A stretch of 64,000 bases of DNA from positions 1,480,001 through 1,544,000 of the forward strand of contig NC_066591.1 in the NCBI RefSeq assembly GCF_905475345.1, given 5' to 3'. The notes beneath the pieces were generated by a model. The model was not told the origin of the DNA. It worked only from the letters and a program-made list of their open reading frames with translations, and searched no databases. Below, piece after piece: positions 26,301 to 36,353 of this stretch (position 1 is the first letter of the stretch; each line of letters begins with the position of its first letter). Made by a program: the position numbers and the translations under genes. Source of the stretch: Vespula vulgaris. Taxonomy: Eukaryota > Arthropoda > Insecta > Hymenoptera > Vespidae.

Positions 26301-26771
26301 GACGACGACGAACAATGGCCTTGTGATTTTGTAACGATAGGAAGACATTTTCGACAGATCCGATATGTGTAATCCGATAAACGGAATACTTTCGCGTGAA
26401 AATAAACGCGCCCAGCTTTGTACAGTTGTACCGAATCTTAAATCTTTATACAAAGATATTAATAAATCTTAGATAATAATAAAAAAAGGGAAAGAACGAG
26501 GAAGAAAGAAAAATAAAAGAAAAAAAGAGAAAACAAAGGTTCGAATGAAAAAATGTGAATTATTTGATCGAACATTACCTTCAATGTACGCAGCAGTGTA
26601 TAAGAGAAATACCGAAGATGTCTTATAAAAACGACATATATCGATTATATAAGAAACATAACTTTCTGAGAGAAATCCATCCGACGAATGTGTTACGGAG
26701 TTGAGGAAACATACGACATACGATACGGCGAAGAATAAATATATAAACGAGAGAGCAAACAATTTTGACAT
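23380..26771 (-). CDS. IR75-like ionotropic receptor, array copy 3 (651 aa)
   Basis: Exons in transcript order: 26771-26579, 26443-25956, 25705-25376, 25280-25106, 24637-24429, 24342-24253, 24020-23848, 23677-23380; 652 codons with stop. An in-frame ATG six codons upstream (26789) is also possible; I chose MSKLFALSF because it places the hydrophobic signal segment at the terminus. Amino-terminal domain about 65-227 (NLFNVRFNTEMLVTC, IREWYSL). S1 has TNNRLDIIDYI, so the usual DFT-P after the ligand Arg is altered to DYIIP. The pore is WGIFCQQGLAG. Helix 2 reads FAAYSGTLISFLT, with Gly-Thr in place of the usual Ala-Ser in the conserved gate motif. Exon 4 is 9-12 nt longer than in most copies, adding residues before the pore (DNPERGTHRIV). 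Exon 7 is also slightly longer. Divergent but intact, so probably functional with distinct ligand tuning. It stands between the old copies 1-2 and the young expansion. Confidence 0.88.
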
Positions 26772-26789
26772 CGTATACTTTGACCACAT

Positions 26790-27718
26790 TAGACACTCTC
26801 CATACGATGTAGTAAATAAAATGTATTAGTAGTATGGATTAAATAGGTAGACTGGTAGAGAACCGTTGGTAAAGTTCATGGATTAAATGGAAAAAACACT
26901 AGTAATAAATGATTCTATCAAGAGTATTTCAAGTCGTTGTCGATACGTATAACTCTACGAGGAAATATCTGAATTCTCATAAATTTACATACACGTTGAT
27001 ATATAGTGATCTTTATCATGGGAAATTTGACACGCCGCAGCGATCAGAATCGACATTGTTCTAGATAGAAAAATATGTTTATTGGAAAAGTAGAGAGAAA
27101 GCGATTAAATTATATCGCACGATCGCGACGTCGTACATAAAAAATGAGAATGGTAATTTTCTTTTTCTTCCTTTTCCGTCTTTTTCCTTTCTTTTTTTTT
27201 TTTTTGTACTTCTTTTTACCTTTTTTCTTTTTTTTTATTCCGACAACGAAATACGAAATATATAGACATCATACTACGTGCAAGAAGAAAAAAATTGACA
27301 ATGTTCGAACGAATTAAAATGTTTTTTTACGTACGTTCGATGAGCATGATTAAAAAGAAAAAAAAGAGAGAGTGATCGAGAAGAAAAATAAAATAAAAGA
27401 AAAGAAAAAAGTGCAACACGTATGACACAAACGTAGAAGATAGAGGAGAAATTTTATTCAAATACAAAATCGTGTTGAATAATCCAAAAGTTCAGATTAT
27501 ATCCATATAAATACGTTTTCCAACTAGAATACATTTCCGTATTCCAATAGAAAAATAACGATAAAGATATAAATATTCTTCGACAATATATGTCAGAATT
27601 ATGATTGATACCTCACACGTGAACGAGTTCTTTTTCGTATAACATTAAAATCTTTTGAACATAATAAAATCCAGACAATTTAATGAAGATGTACGTAAAA
27701 CTAAACCTCTTTTCTATC
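26790..27718. other. Spacer between copies 3 and 4
   Basis: AT-rich with poly-T near 27187-27206; no gene seen. From about 27460 to 27718 it holds the first copy of the 3'-flank sequence (GTGTTGAATAATCCAAAAG and following) that recurs downstream of copies 5-14. Confidence 0.5.
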
Positions 27719-30066
27719 TTACGAGTCAAAAAAATACTTTTCTACGAATAAAATTAAAGTACTGAATATTATACCAATTAGAATGAAGAAAATAAGGGAT
27801 ATTACGTTGTTAATACCAATCGATTGTTGTTGAATCCTATCATAGAATTTTTTTTCGGATGATAAATCTTTCAGCCGATTATTCATACCACTGTTGATAA
27901 ATTTCAATAAGCTAGAAAGAATATTCCGATTAAACTTAAGAAAAATGAATAGCAACGTTATTAACGTTATTGTCTACTCACTGAAAATTAATAACGTCGG
28001 TAAACGGATTGTCCTTAGATAAAATCATTGACGATCTGTCTACACGTCCCGTATCAACAGCAATAATTTTACATGGTATTTCGAGAAATACAGTATCCCT
28101 TAATATGTTGGTTGAGTATAGTGCCAGTTTAGGATTTTCACAAACCTGTAATTACAAAACGAATATTAATAATAATAAAAACAATAATATTAATAGTAGA
28201 AAATTTATATTTCTAATAAATTGATCGTACCTGTATGAATCCATCAAGTATATTTGTTGACAATTCATCATGGTTCAGCATCAACTTCATCATTTCCTTT
28301 TCAAGGGGATCATTCGAATTCTGTAAATAAATATTCTTAGTCATAGGAGGCACGTTAATAGAACGCACTATACTTACTGCGAATAAATCATAATCAGCCC
28401 CATCGCGAAGAACGGAAAGTTTATAAGTACCGTCTTCAACAAAACTCTCTAATGAGTGAAAAGGTAAAATGTGAATACCGGCCGTCAAAAAGCTAATGAA
28501 AGATGCAGAATATGCTGCCGACAAGATGGTCGCCAATAAAATTATAGAGAAGTATACTATTCTTAATGAAGATCTATTTGGAAAATCTAAATCAAACAAA
28601 TACATTGTATAAATGTAAGAGCATTAAAAAAGAGAAGAACAATTGAAACAAAGATAGAAAAATATCGGATAATACCTGCCAGTCCCTGTTGACAAAATAT
28701 ACCCCAAATGTTCAAAAAATTATCGGATAATAATTGTCCCATGCTACGATCATTTTTATTCTGTATTTTAAAAAAAATCAGTAAAATTGGTACGACGATT
28801 AATACCGCAAATATAGCGATCCAAATAGGTCGTGAGAAAGTCTAAAAAAAAAATTCAGACAACTTAACGTAAGAGAAATAGAAAGAGAAATAATTTGATT
28901 GAAGATTATCGTACTGAAAAATAAGATGACCATTTGAACACGAATAAATCTGGTTCGCGTATGTAAAGAAAGATTCTTGAATCGACAAGAGGAAACGTGA
29001 AGTCAACGGCATTCAATCTGGCATTTGTCATGGAAAAACCAGAAAAACAAATATCGGCACGTCCAGAATTCAATTCACCAATTGCACCGGTCCACCTGTT
29101 TTCTTCCGGATTCCATCTTCCGTACGTTTCTACTTCTGAGACAACTTTAAAACTAAAATTCAAATTAACACAAAGTTCCCGTAACATTCTACCTAATAAC
29201 CCGTCTAATTCACCAATTTCGTTTATGTATATGGTCGGTGAAGTCTAAAGAAGAAAAATGAATTAACGATGACGATTCATTACCAGTAGAAAATAAATAA
29301 GGTATATGGAATAAAAATATTTTACCTTAACTAAAACGGCTCTCATTGTGAAACCTTGTAAATTATATCTTCTCTCGTAAAGAGAATCTGGAGCAATTTT
29401 AGTAATTCCTTTTTCTATACTCCAGGTTGCTAAATCTTCGATCTCGGTTCGATTCGAATCGATATCGATCGAATACCATTCTCGTAAAATACTTTCGGTA
29501 TTGCAACGTACCAACATTTCCGAGTCGAATTTTAAATGAAATATGTTACCTGGTGGATTATGACAATAATCGGGATGATGTCCGTTGTAAATGAATAAAA
29601 CTAGCCAAATAGGAAATGACATATCTAAGGTACTGGTTGCTAAAGAAAACTCATAAATGTCATTGTCATTAGATATAATGGCGATGTAATGAGGTCGCAC
29701 GATTCGATTTACGTGATACGATGATTTATGCAATTCCGAAAAATAAAAGCTCGTGGTTGAAAGACCTTCTCGAGAAAGTGCACATGTCAGTTTAAACATC
29801 GTCGTTTTCATTTCCATTTCTGAATGAAAAAAAATGAATATTGTAACGATGGAGAAATCTAACCAAATATAATTGTAATTAAATTTATTTATCGTACCTT
29901 TTATGGATTGGCCGTATAAAAATACTATTGGCTTCGTTGGATATAATTTACAAATGTCGACGATAAAACTAACATGTTCGTCGCCGATAGAAAAAAATTC
30001 GTACGAAATCGCGATTCTCGGAAGAAAAAAAATAAAAAGGAATGTCATTAATCGCACAAAAAACAT
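27719..30066 (-). CDS. IR75-like ionotropic receptor, array copy 4 (604 aa)
   Basis: Exons in transcript order: 30066-29898, 29819-29326, 29244-28915, 28841-28676, 28586-28378, 28320-28231, 28145-27982, 27911-27719; 605 codons with stop. Signal peptide 1-20 (MFFVRLMTFLFIFFLP). The amino-terminal domain is about 57-221, carrying DYCHNPPGNIFHLKFDSEML, a paired Cys, and LREWYSI. S1 is 222-331, with the predicted carboxylate-binding Arg near residue 297 (TNARLNAVDFT). The pore is WGIFCQQGLAG and helix 2 SAAYSASFISFLT. The S2 position that holds Ser-Thr in glutamate receptors reads GADYDLF. Helix 3 is in exon 8, which ends very early (FDS), giving the shortest tail of the array together with copies 5 and 6. 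About 15 differences in 164 residues separate its domain exon from that of copy 6, indicating recent duplication or conversion. Confidence 0.9.
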
Positions 30067-30179
30067 TTTTTTTGTCTGGATATATCGATTGATAGACGTA
30101 TTAATCGAATTTTACGAATTATGTTTTATAGAATTTCATGAAAAAATATTTCAACTGACGACGAAAGAAGATCGCAAGA

Positions 30180-30189
30180 GACTAAATTT
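30180..30189 (-). promoter_or_regulatory. Proximal promoter motif, copy 4
   Basis: Minus-strand AAATTTAGTC, 115 nt upstream of the ATG at 30066, inside a conserved stretch of about 100 nt (30131-30230). Its fixed distance across nine copies and its TTAGT core, which resembles the arthropod initiator, suggest a transcription start or core-promoter element. This is inference from conservation; no transcript data. Confidence 0.45.
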
Positions 30190-30273
30190 GTCTGATAAGA
30201 GGAATTACATATTGCCACTTGGACTTGGTCGCACTTTATGTAATGTAAAATATTTGTATGTGTATGTGCGTGC

Positions 30274-30278
<5 letters not shown>

Positions 30279-30309
<31 letters not shown>
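30279..30309. repeat. (TA)n microsatellite upstream of copy 4
   Basis: A TA run lying between the proximal and distal conserved blocks. Other copies have short, different AT or GT runs at the same place. Confidence 0.85.
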
Positions 30310-30312
<3 letters not shown>

Positions 30313-30480
30313 ACTAAAGTAACATCCATTGATAAATTAAATTCGTTTTAATTTCTTTTTTCCTGTCATTTTTTTATCGTCGATAGGTATGTTTGTGTAT
30401 ATATATATATACTCATATATAACTATATATATCTGTATCCTCGTATATAGATACATATTCGTTTTCACATATGATTAGAA

Positions 30481-30582
30481 AATGTAATGTCTTAAAAACT
30501 ACATCGCACTTTCTTAGAAATAATTTAATAGCTATTCTAATCGATATAAGCAGAGTAACTACTTGACAAAATGATTTGCATT
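30481..30582 (-). promoter_or_regulatory. Distal conserved upstream block, copy 4
   Basis: Conserved non-coding block of about 100 nt. On the plus strand it reads TAATGTCTTAAAAACTAC, then TTTAATAGC, CTAATCGATATAA and CTTGACAAAATGATTTGC. Its ATCGATAT core (minus ATATCGAT, close to the insect DRE word TATCGATA) is about 475 nt upstream of the start codon. Candidate enhancer, inferred from repeated conservation. Confidence 0.4.
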
Positions 30583-30807
30583 CCTATTCGTTGTCTGCAA
30601 AGATGGACTTATAATGATGTATGGTATATAATAAATATCTGATAATAACGTAGATAATTTGTTTTGTATTAATTCAATAAAGAAACTACGAATAGATGAA
30701 TAGCATATAAAAGGATGCTTATTTCACTTTTAACATTCGTCATTGCAAATGTCATATTAAAAAATTCAGTATTTCTTTAACAATTTCATTTTATAATTTA
30801 TATATTT

Positions 30808-30811
<4 letters not shown>

Positions 30812-30848
<37 letters not shown>
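30812..30848. repeat. (TA)n microsatellite
   Basis: TA run in the spacer between copies 4 and 5. Confidence 0.85.
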
Positions 30849-30850
<2 letters not shown>

Positions 30851-30866
30851 ATAGTATACCTGCGTG

Positions 30867-31328
30867 ATGGTACATTATGATTACTATCATAAAATATTTA
30901 ACATACTGGTGATATCAAAATATCTCTTGTTCTATATAGGACAATATGGTTATTAAAAAACATGAGAAAACACAAGTCGATTACTTCGATTCATCATGAA
31001 TCATGCATAAAAAATAACGAAAATATATTTTACAGAAAATGTTTCATACAAATGTTTAAACCATTAGTATAATGAAGAAATTTTATTTCAATTTAACATA
31101 GTGCTAAATAATGCAAAAGCTCAGATTATATTCATATAAGCGTGTTATTCTATTCCAATAGAAAAATAACAATTCAGATATAAATATCTTTCGACGACGT
31201 ATATCAGAATTATGATTGATACTTTACACATGAACGGGTCTTTTTTCCTATATAATTAAACTATTTTTACATAATAAAATCCAGACGATTTAGTAAAGAT
31301 CGTCGTAAAGCTAAACCTCTTTCCTACT
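30867..31328. other. Spacer between copies 4 and 5: homologous 3'-flank blocks
   Basis: Contains block 30867-30945 (GATGGTACATTATGATTACT and following), which recurs at 39833, 43318, 47037, 54238 and 62436, and the 3'-flank block 31040-31290 that recurs 3' of every later copy. No gene. Confidence 0.5.
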
Positions 31329-32716
31329 TTACAAATGAAAAAAATATTTTTCTAGGAACAAAATAAAAAAACTCAATATTATACCAATTAGTATGAAAAA
31401 AATAAGGGATATTACGCTGTTAATACCAATCGGTTGATGTTGAATCCTATCATAAATTTTCTTTTCGGATGATAAGTCTTTCAGTCGATAATTCATACCA
31501 CGATTGATAAATTTCGATAAGCTAGAAAAAGCATTCCGATTAAACTTAAGAAAAATGAATATTAAGGTTATTAAAGTTATTGCGTACACACTAAAAATTG
31601 ATTACGCCGGTGAACGGATTGTTCTTAGATAAAATCATAGCCGTTCTATCTACACGTCCGGTACCAACACCAACAACTTTACATGGGATTTCGAGAAATA
31701 CAGCATCCCTTAATAAGTCGGACGTGTATAAAGCCAGTTTAGGATCTTCGCAAATCTATAATTACAAAACGAATGTTAATAATAAAATAAAAATAATAAT
31801 AATGTAGAAAATGTATGAAATGTATGAAAATGTATATTTATAAAAATTCATCGTACTTTGATAAATCCTTCAAGTATATTTGCTGACAATTCTTCCTCGT
31901 CCAACATCAACTTCATCATTTTCTTTTCAAGCGGATCATTCGAATTCTATAATCAAATATTATATAGTCATAGGTAGCACGTTAATAGTACGCAATCTAC
32001 TTACTGCGAACATTTCATATTCAGCTGTATCGCGATAAACGGAAAGTTTATAAGTACCGTCTTCAACGAAGTCCTCTAATGAGTGAAAAGGTAAAATGTG
32101 AATACCGACCGTCAAAAAGCTAATGAAAGACGCAGAATAAGCTGCCGACAAGATGGTCGCCAATAAAATTATAGAAAAGTATGCTATTCTTAATGAAGAT
32201 CTATTAGGAAAATCTAAATCAAACAAATACATTGTATAAATGTAAGAGCATTAAAAAAGAGAAGAACAATTGAAACAAAGATAAAGAAATATCGGATAAT
32301 ACCTGCCAGTCCCTGTTGACAAAATATACCCCAAATGTCGAAAAAATTATCGGATAATAATTGTCCCATGCTACGATCATTTTTATTCTGTATTTTAAAA
32401 AAAATCAGTAAAATTGGTACGACGATTAATACCGCAAATATAGCGATCCAAATAGATCGTGAGAAAGTCTAAAAAACAAATTCAAACAAGTTAACGTAAG
32501 AAAAATAGAAAGAGAAATAATTTGATTAAAGAATATCATACTAAAAAATAAGATGACCATTTGAACGCGAATAATTCTGGTTCGCGTATGTAAAGAGAAA
32601 ATCGTGAATCGCTAAGAGGGAACGTGAAGTCAACGATATTTAATCTGGCTTTAGTCATAGTAAATGCTGAAAAAGAAACGTCTGCACGTCCAGAATATAA
32701 TTCACCAATTGCACCA
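31329..32716 (-). pseudogene. IR75-like receptor array copy 5, 5'-truncated pseudogene
   Basis: Only the 3' half of a receptor gene: partial exon 3 (about 32716-32542), then intact exons 32468-32303, 32213-32005, 31946-31857, 31755-31592 and 31521-31329. Remaining exons keep open frames, GT-AG sites and the pore WGIFCQQGLAG, so truncation is recent. Exon 3 stops matching its paralogues at the codons for GAIGELYSG. Instead of WTG and the rest of S1, the sequence runs directly into spacer DNA (ATATTACTATCATACATAG) homologous to the block 3' of other copies. Signal peptide, amino-terminal domain, half of S1 and the promoter are missing. About 1.8 kb of the usual repeat unit has gone, most simply by unequal crossing-over or deletion. 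No functional channel is expected. It is closest to copies 4 and 6 (short FHL tail). Confidence 0.85.
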
Positions 32717-33118
32717 ACAAATATTACTATCATACATAGTATTTAACATATTGATGATAGTAAAATGCTTCTTGTAGATAAAAATCACGAGTCAATTACT
32801 CCGATTAATCATTAGTCATGCATAAAAAATAGCAAAAATAAATTCTAAAGAAAATGTTTCATACAAATGTGTGAACCATTAATATAATGAAGAAATTTTA
32901 TTTCCATTTAAAATAATCCTAAATATTGTAAAAGATATACTTAATTATATTCGATATATTTAAGCATATTGCTAATTAGTTAAGAAATTACAAGCATAAT
33001 ACATGAAAATTCATTGAGATCAAATATTAGTAAAATCGTATATCATTAAAATATTTTTACATAACAAACACCAGACGATTTAATAAAAATGGACGTAAAA
33101 TTAAATCTCTTTTCTATT
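32717..33118. other. Shortened spacer between copies 5 and 6
   Basis: Begins at the deletion junction and holds the 3'-flank block of copy 6 (32830-33060, AATATAATGAAGAAATTTTA and following). It lacks any promoter for copy 5. Confidence 0.6.
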
Positions 33119-35472
33119 TTACGAGTCAAACAAATATTTTTCTATGAACAAAATAAAAATACTCAATATTATACCAATTAGGATAAAAAAAATAAGAGAT
33201 ATGACGCTGTTAATCCCAATCGGTTGATGTTGAATCATATCACTAGATTTTCTTTCGGATGATAAGTCTTTCATACGATTATTCATACCACTGTTGATAA
33301 ATTTCAATAATCTAAAAAGAACGTTCCGATTAAACTTGAAAAAAATGACTATTAACATGATTAACGTTATTGTCGGCTCACTGAAAATTAATTACACCGG
33401 TGAACGGATTGTCTTTCGATAAAACCATTGCCAATCTGTCTACACGTCCTGTTTCAAGACGAACAATTTTACATGGTATTTCGAGAAATACAGCATCCCT
33501 TAATAAATCAGACGAGTACAACGCCAATTTAGGATCTTCGCAAATCTGTAATTACGAAACGAATGTTAATTATAAAATAAAAATAACAATAATAATGTCA
33601 ATAATTGAAAATGTATATTTATAAAAACTCATCGTACCTTGATGAATCCTTCAAGAATATTTGCTGACAATTCTTCCTCGTCCAACATCAACTTCATCAT
33701 TTTTTTTTCAAGCGGATCATTCGAATTCTATAATCAAATATTATATAGTCATAGGTAGCACGTTAATAGTACAATCTACTTACTGCGAACATTTCATATT
33801 CAGCTGTACCGCGATAAACGGAAAGTTTATAAGTACCGTCTTCGACGAAGCCCTCTAATGAGTGAAAAGGTAAGATATGAATACCAGCCGTCAAAAAACT
33901 AATGAAAGACGCAGAATATGCTGCCGACAAGATGGTCGCCAATAAAATTATAGAGAAGTATGCTATTCTTAATGAAGATCTATTAGGAAAATCTAAATCA
34001 AACGAATACTTTGTATAAATGTAAGAGCTTTAAAAAAGAGAAGAACAATTGAAACAAAGATAGAAAAATATCGGATAATACCTGCCAGTCCCTGTTGACA
34101 AAATATACCCCAAATGTCCACAAAATTATCGGATAATAATTGTGCCATGCTACGATCATTTTTATCCTTCATTTTTAAAAAAATCAGTAAAATTGGTACG
34201 ACGATTAATACCGCAAATATAGCGATCCAAACAGATTTCGAGAAAGTCTAAAAAAAAATTCAAACAAGTTAACGTAAGAAAAATAGAAAGAGAAATAATT
34301 TGATTGAAGATTATCGTACTAAAAAATAAGATGACCATTTGAACGCGAATAATTCTGGTTCGCGTATGTAAAGAGAAATTTTTGAAGCGAGAAGAGGGAA
34401 CGTGAAGTCAACGACATTTAATCTGGCTTTAGTCATACTAAATGCAGAAAAAGAAACGTCTGCGCGTCCAGAATATAATTCACCAATTGCACCAGTCCAA
34501 ATGTTTTCCTTCGGGTCCCATAATCCGTAAGAATCTACCTCCGAGACAACTTTAAAACTAAAATTCAGAGTGACACAAAGTTCCCGTAACATTCTACCTA
34601 ATAATCCGTCTAATTCGCCAAGCCTGTTCATGTATATTGTTGGTGAAGACTAAATAAGAAAAATGAATTAACAGTGATTATTCATTTCGACTAGAGAATA
34701 TATGAGGTATATGGAAGAAAAATATTTTACCTTTATTGAAACGGCTCTCATGGTGAAACCCTTTAAGTTATATCTTCTCTCATAAAGAGAATCTGAAGCA
34801 ATTTTAGTAATTCCTTTTTCTATACTCCAGGTTGCTAAATCTTCGATCTCGGTTCGATTCGAATCGATATCGATCGAATACCATTCTCGTAAAATATTTT
34901 CGGTATTGCAACGTACCAACATTTCTGAATCAAATCTTAAATGAAATATGTTACCTGGTGGATTATGACAATAATCGGGATCATGTCCGTTGTAAATAAA
35001 TAAAACTAGCCACATGGGAAATGACATATCTAAGGTACTGGTTACTAAGGAAAACTCATTAATGTCATTGTCATTAGATATAATCGCGATGTAATAAGGT
35101 CGCACGATTCGATTTGCGTGATAGAATGATTTATGCAATTCCGAAAGATAAAAGCTCGTTGTTGAAAGACCTTCTCGAGAAAGTGCACGCGTCAGTTTGA
35201 ACATCGTCGTTTTCATTTCCATTTCTGAAGAAAAAGAAAATGAATATTGATACGATGAAGAAATCTAACCGTGTGTAATTGTAATTAAATATATTTATCG
35301 TACCTTTTATGGATTGGCCATATAAAAATATTATCGGCTTCGTTCGATATAATTTGCAAATATCAACGATAAAGTTAACGTGTTCGTTACCGATAGAAAA
35401 AAATTCGTACGAAATCACGATTCTCGGAAGAAAAAAAATAAAAAGCAGTATCTTTAATCGCACAAAAAACAT
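33119..35472 (-). CDS. IR75-like ionotropic receptor, array copy 6 (604 aa)
   Basis: Exons in transcript order: 35472-35304, 35224-34731, 34649-34320, 34247-34082, 33992-33784, 33727-33638, 33545-33382, 33311-33119. Exon lengths equal those of copy 4 exon by exon, making 605 codons with stop. Signal peptide MFFVRLKILLFIFFLP. The amino-terminal domain has DPDYCHNPPGNIFHLRFDSE. S1 has SGRADVSFSAFSMTKARLNV, with the ligand-type Arg retained. Pore WGIFCQQGLAG, helix 2 SAAYSASFISFLT, short FDS tail. Exons 5-8 match pseudogene copy 5 almost exactly, and exons 1-3 resemble copies 4 and 8. It appears intact and is the closest functional relative of the truncated copy 5. Confidence 0.9.
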
Positions 35473-35588
35473 TCTTTTTTTCTATATATGTCGATGGATT
35501 GACGTATTAATCGAGTTTTACTTATCATATGTTTTATAAAATTTCATGAGAAAATTTTTCACCTGACGACGAAAGAAGATTACAAGAA

Positions 35589-35597
35589 ACTAAATTT
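35589..35597 (-). promoter_or_regulatory. Proximal promoter motif, copy 6
   Basis: Minus AAATTTAGT, 117 nt upstream of the ATG. Conserved surroundings 35531-35635, including CATATTGCCACTTGGACT shared with copies 4 and 8. Confidence 0.45.
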
Positions 35598-35876
35598 CCC
35601 CGTTAATAGAAGTGACATATTGCCACTTGGACTGTGTCGCACTTTATGTATTGTAAAGTGTTTGTACATACATGTGTATATATATAAAGATGAGTCTACA
35701 TTTTTTCGAAGAAAATAACTTCATGCATGCTGTCACTGGAGTAATATCCATCGGTTAATGAAATTCATTTTAATTTTTCTTTTCCTTTCATTTTTTTTAT
35801 CGTGGATGTGTAAGTTTGTATATATATGTATATATGTCTGTATTCATGTATATACATTCTTACACATATAATTAGA

Positions 35877-35982
35877 AAATGTAATGTCTTAAAAACTACG
35901 TCACCCTTTCTCAGAAATAATTTAATAGCTACTCTAATCGATATAAACAGAGTAACGACTTGACAAAATAATTTGCATTCAT
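35877..35982 (-). promoter_or_regulatory. Distal conserved upstream block, copy 6
   Basis: Carries CTAATCGATATAAACAGAGT and CTTGACAAAATAATTTGC. The ATCGATAT core is about 465 nt from the start codon. Confidence 0.4.
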
Positions 35983-36353
35983 CACATGTATTCTAGTTAC
36001 TCGTTATCTGCGAAGATCTAATTCTGAAATAATGTTATCTGAAAGCATTTCATACAAGTGTTTGTACCATTAATATAATGAAGAAATTTTACTTCAATTA
36101 AAAATAGTACTAAATAATGCAAAAGCTTAGATATATTTAATTGTATTTTTATCATTTCAATTTAAAATACTGCTAAATAATGTAAAAGCTTAAATATACT
36201 TAAGAATATTTCTAATCTGTTGGGAAATTACAAGCATAATGTATAAAAATTCATTAAGAGCAAATATTAATCATTAATATTTCGTAAATACTTAATTGTG
36301 ATTAATCGATTCCTTTTAAATATCTTTTTACATTCCATTAAAATTATGACAAT
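35983..36353. other. Spacer 3' of copy 7
   Basis: Holds two tandem partial copies of the 3'-flank block (GCTAAATAATGTAAAAGCTT near 36171 and a similar unit near 36109). No gene. Confidence 0.5.
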
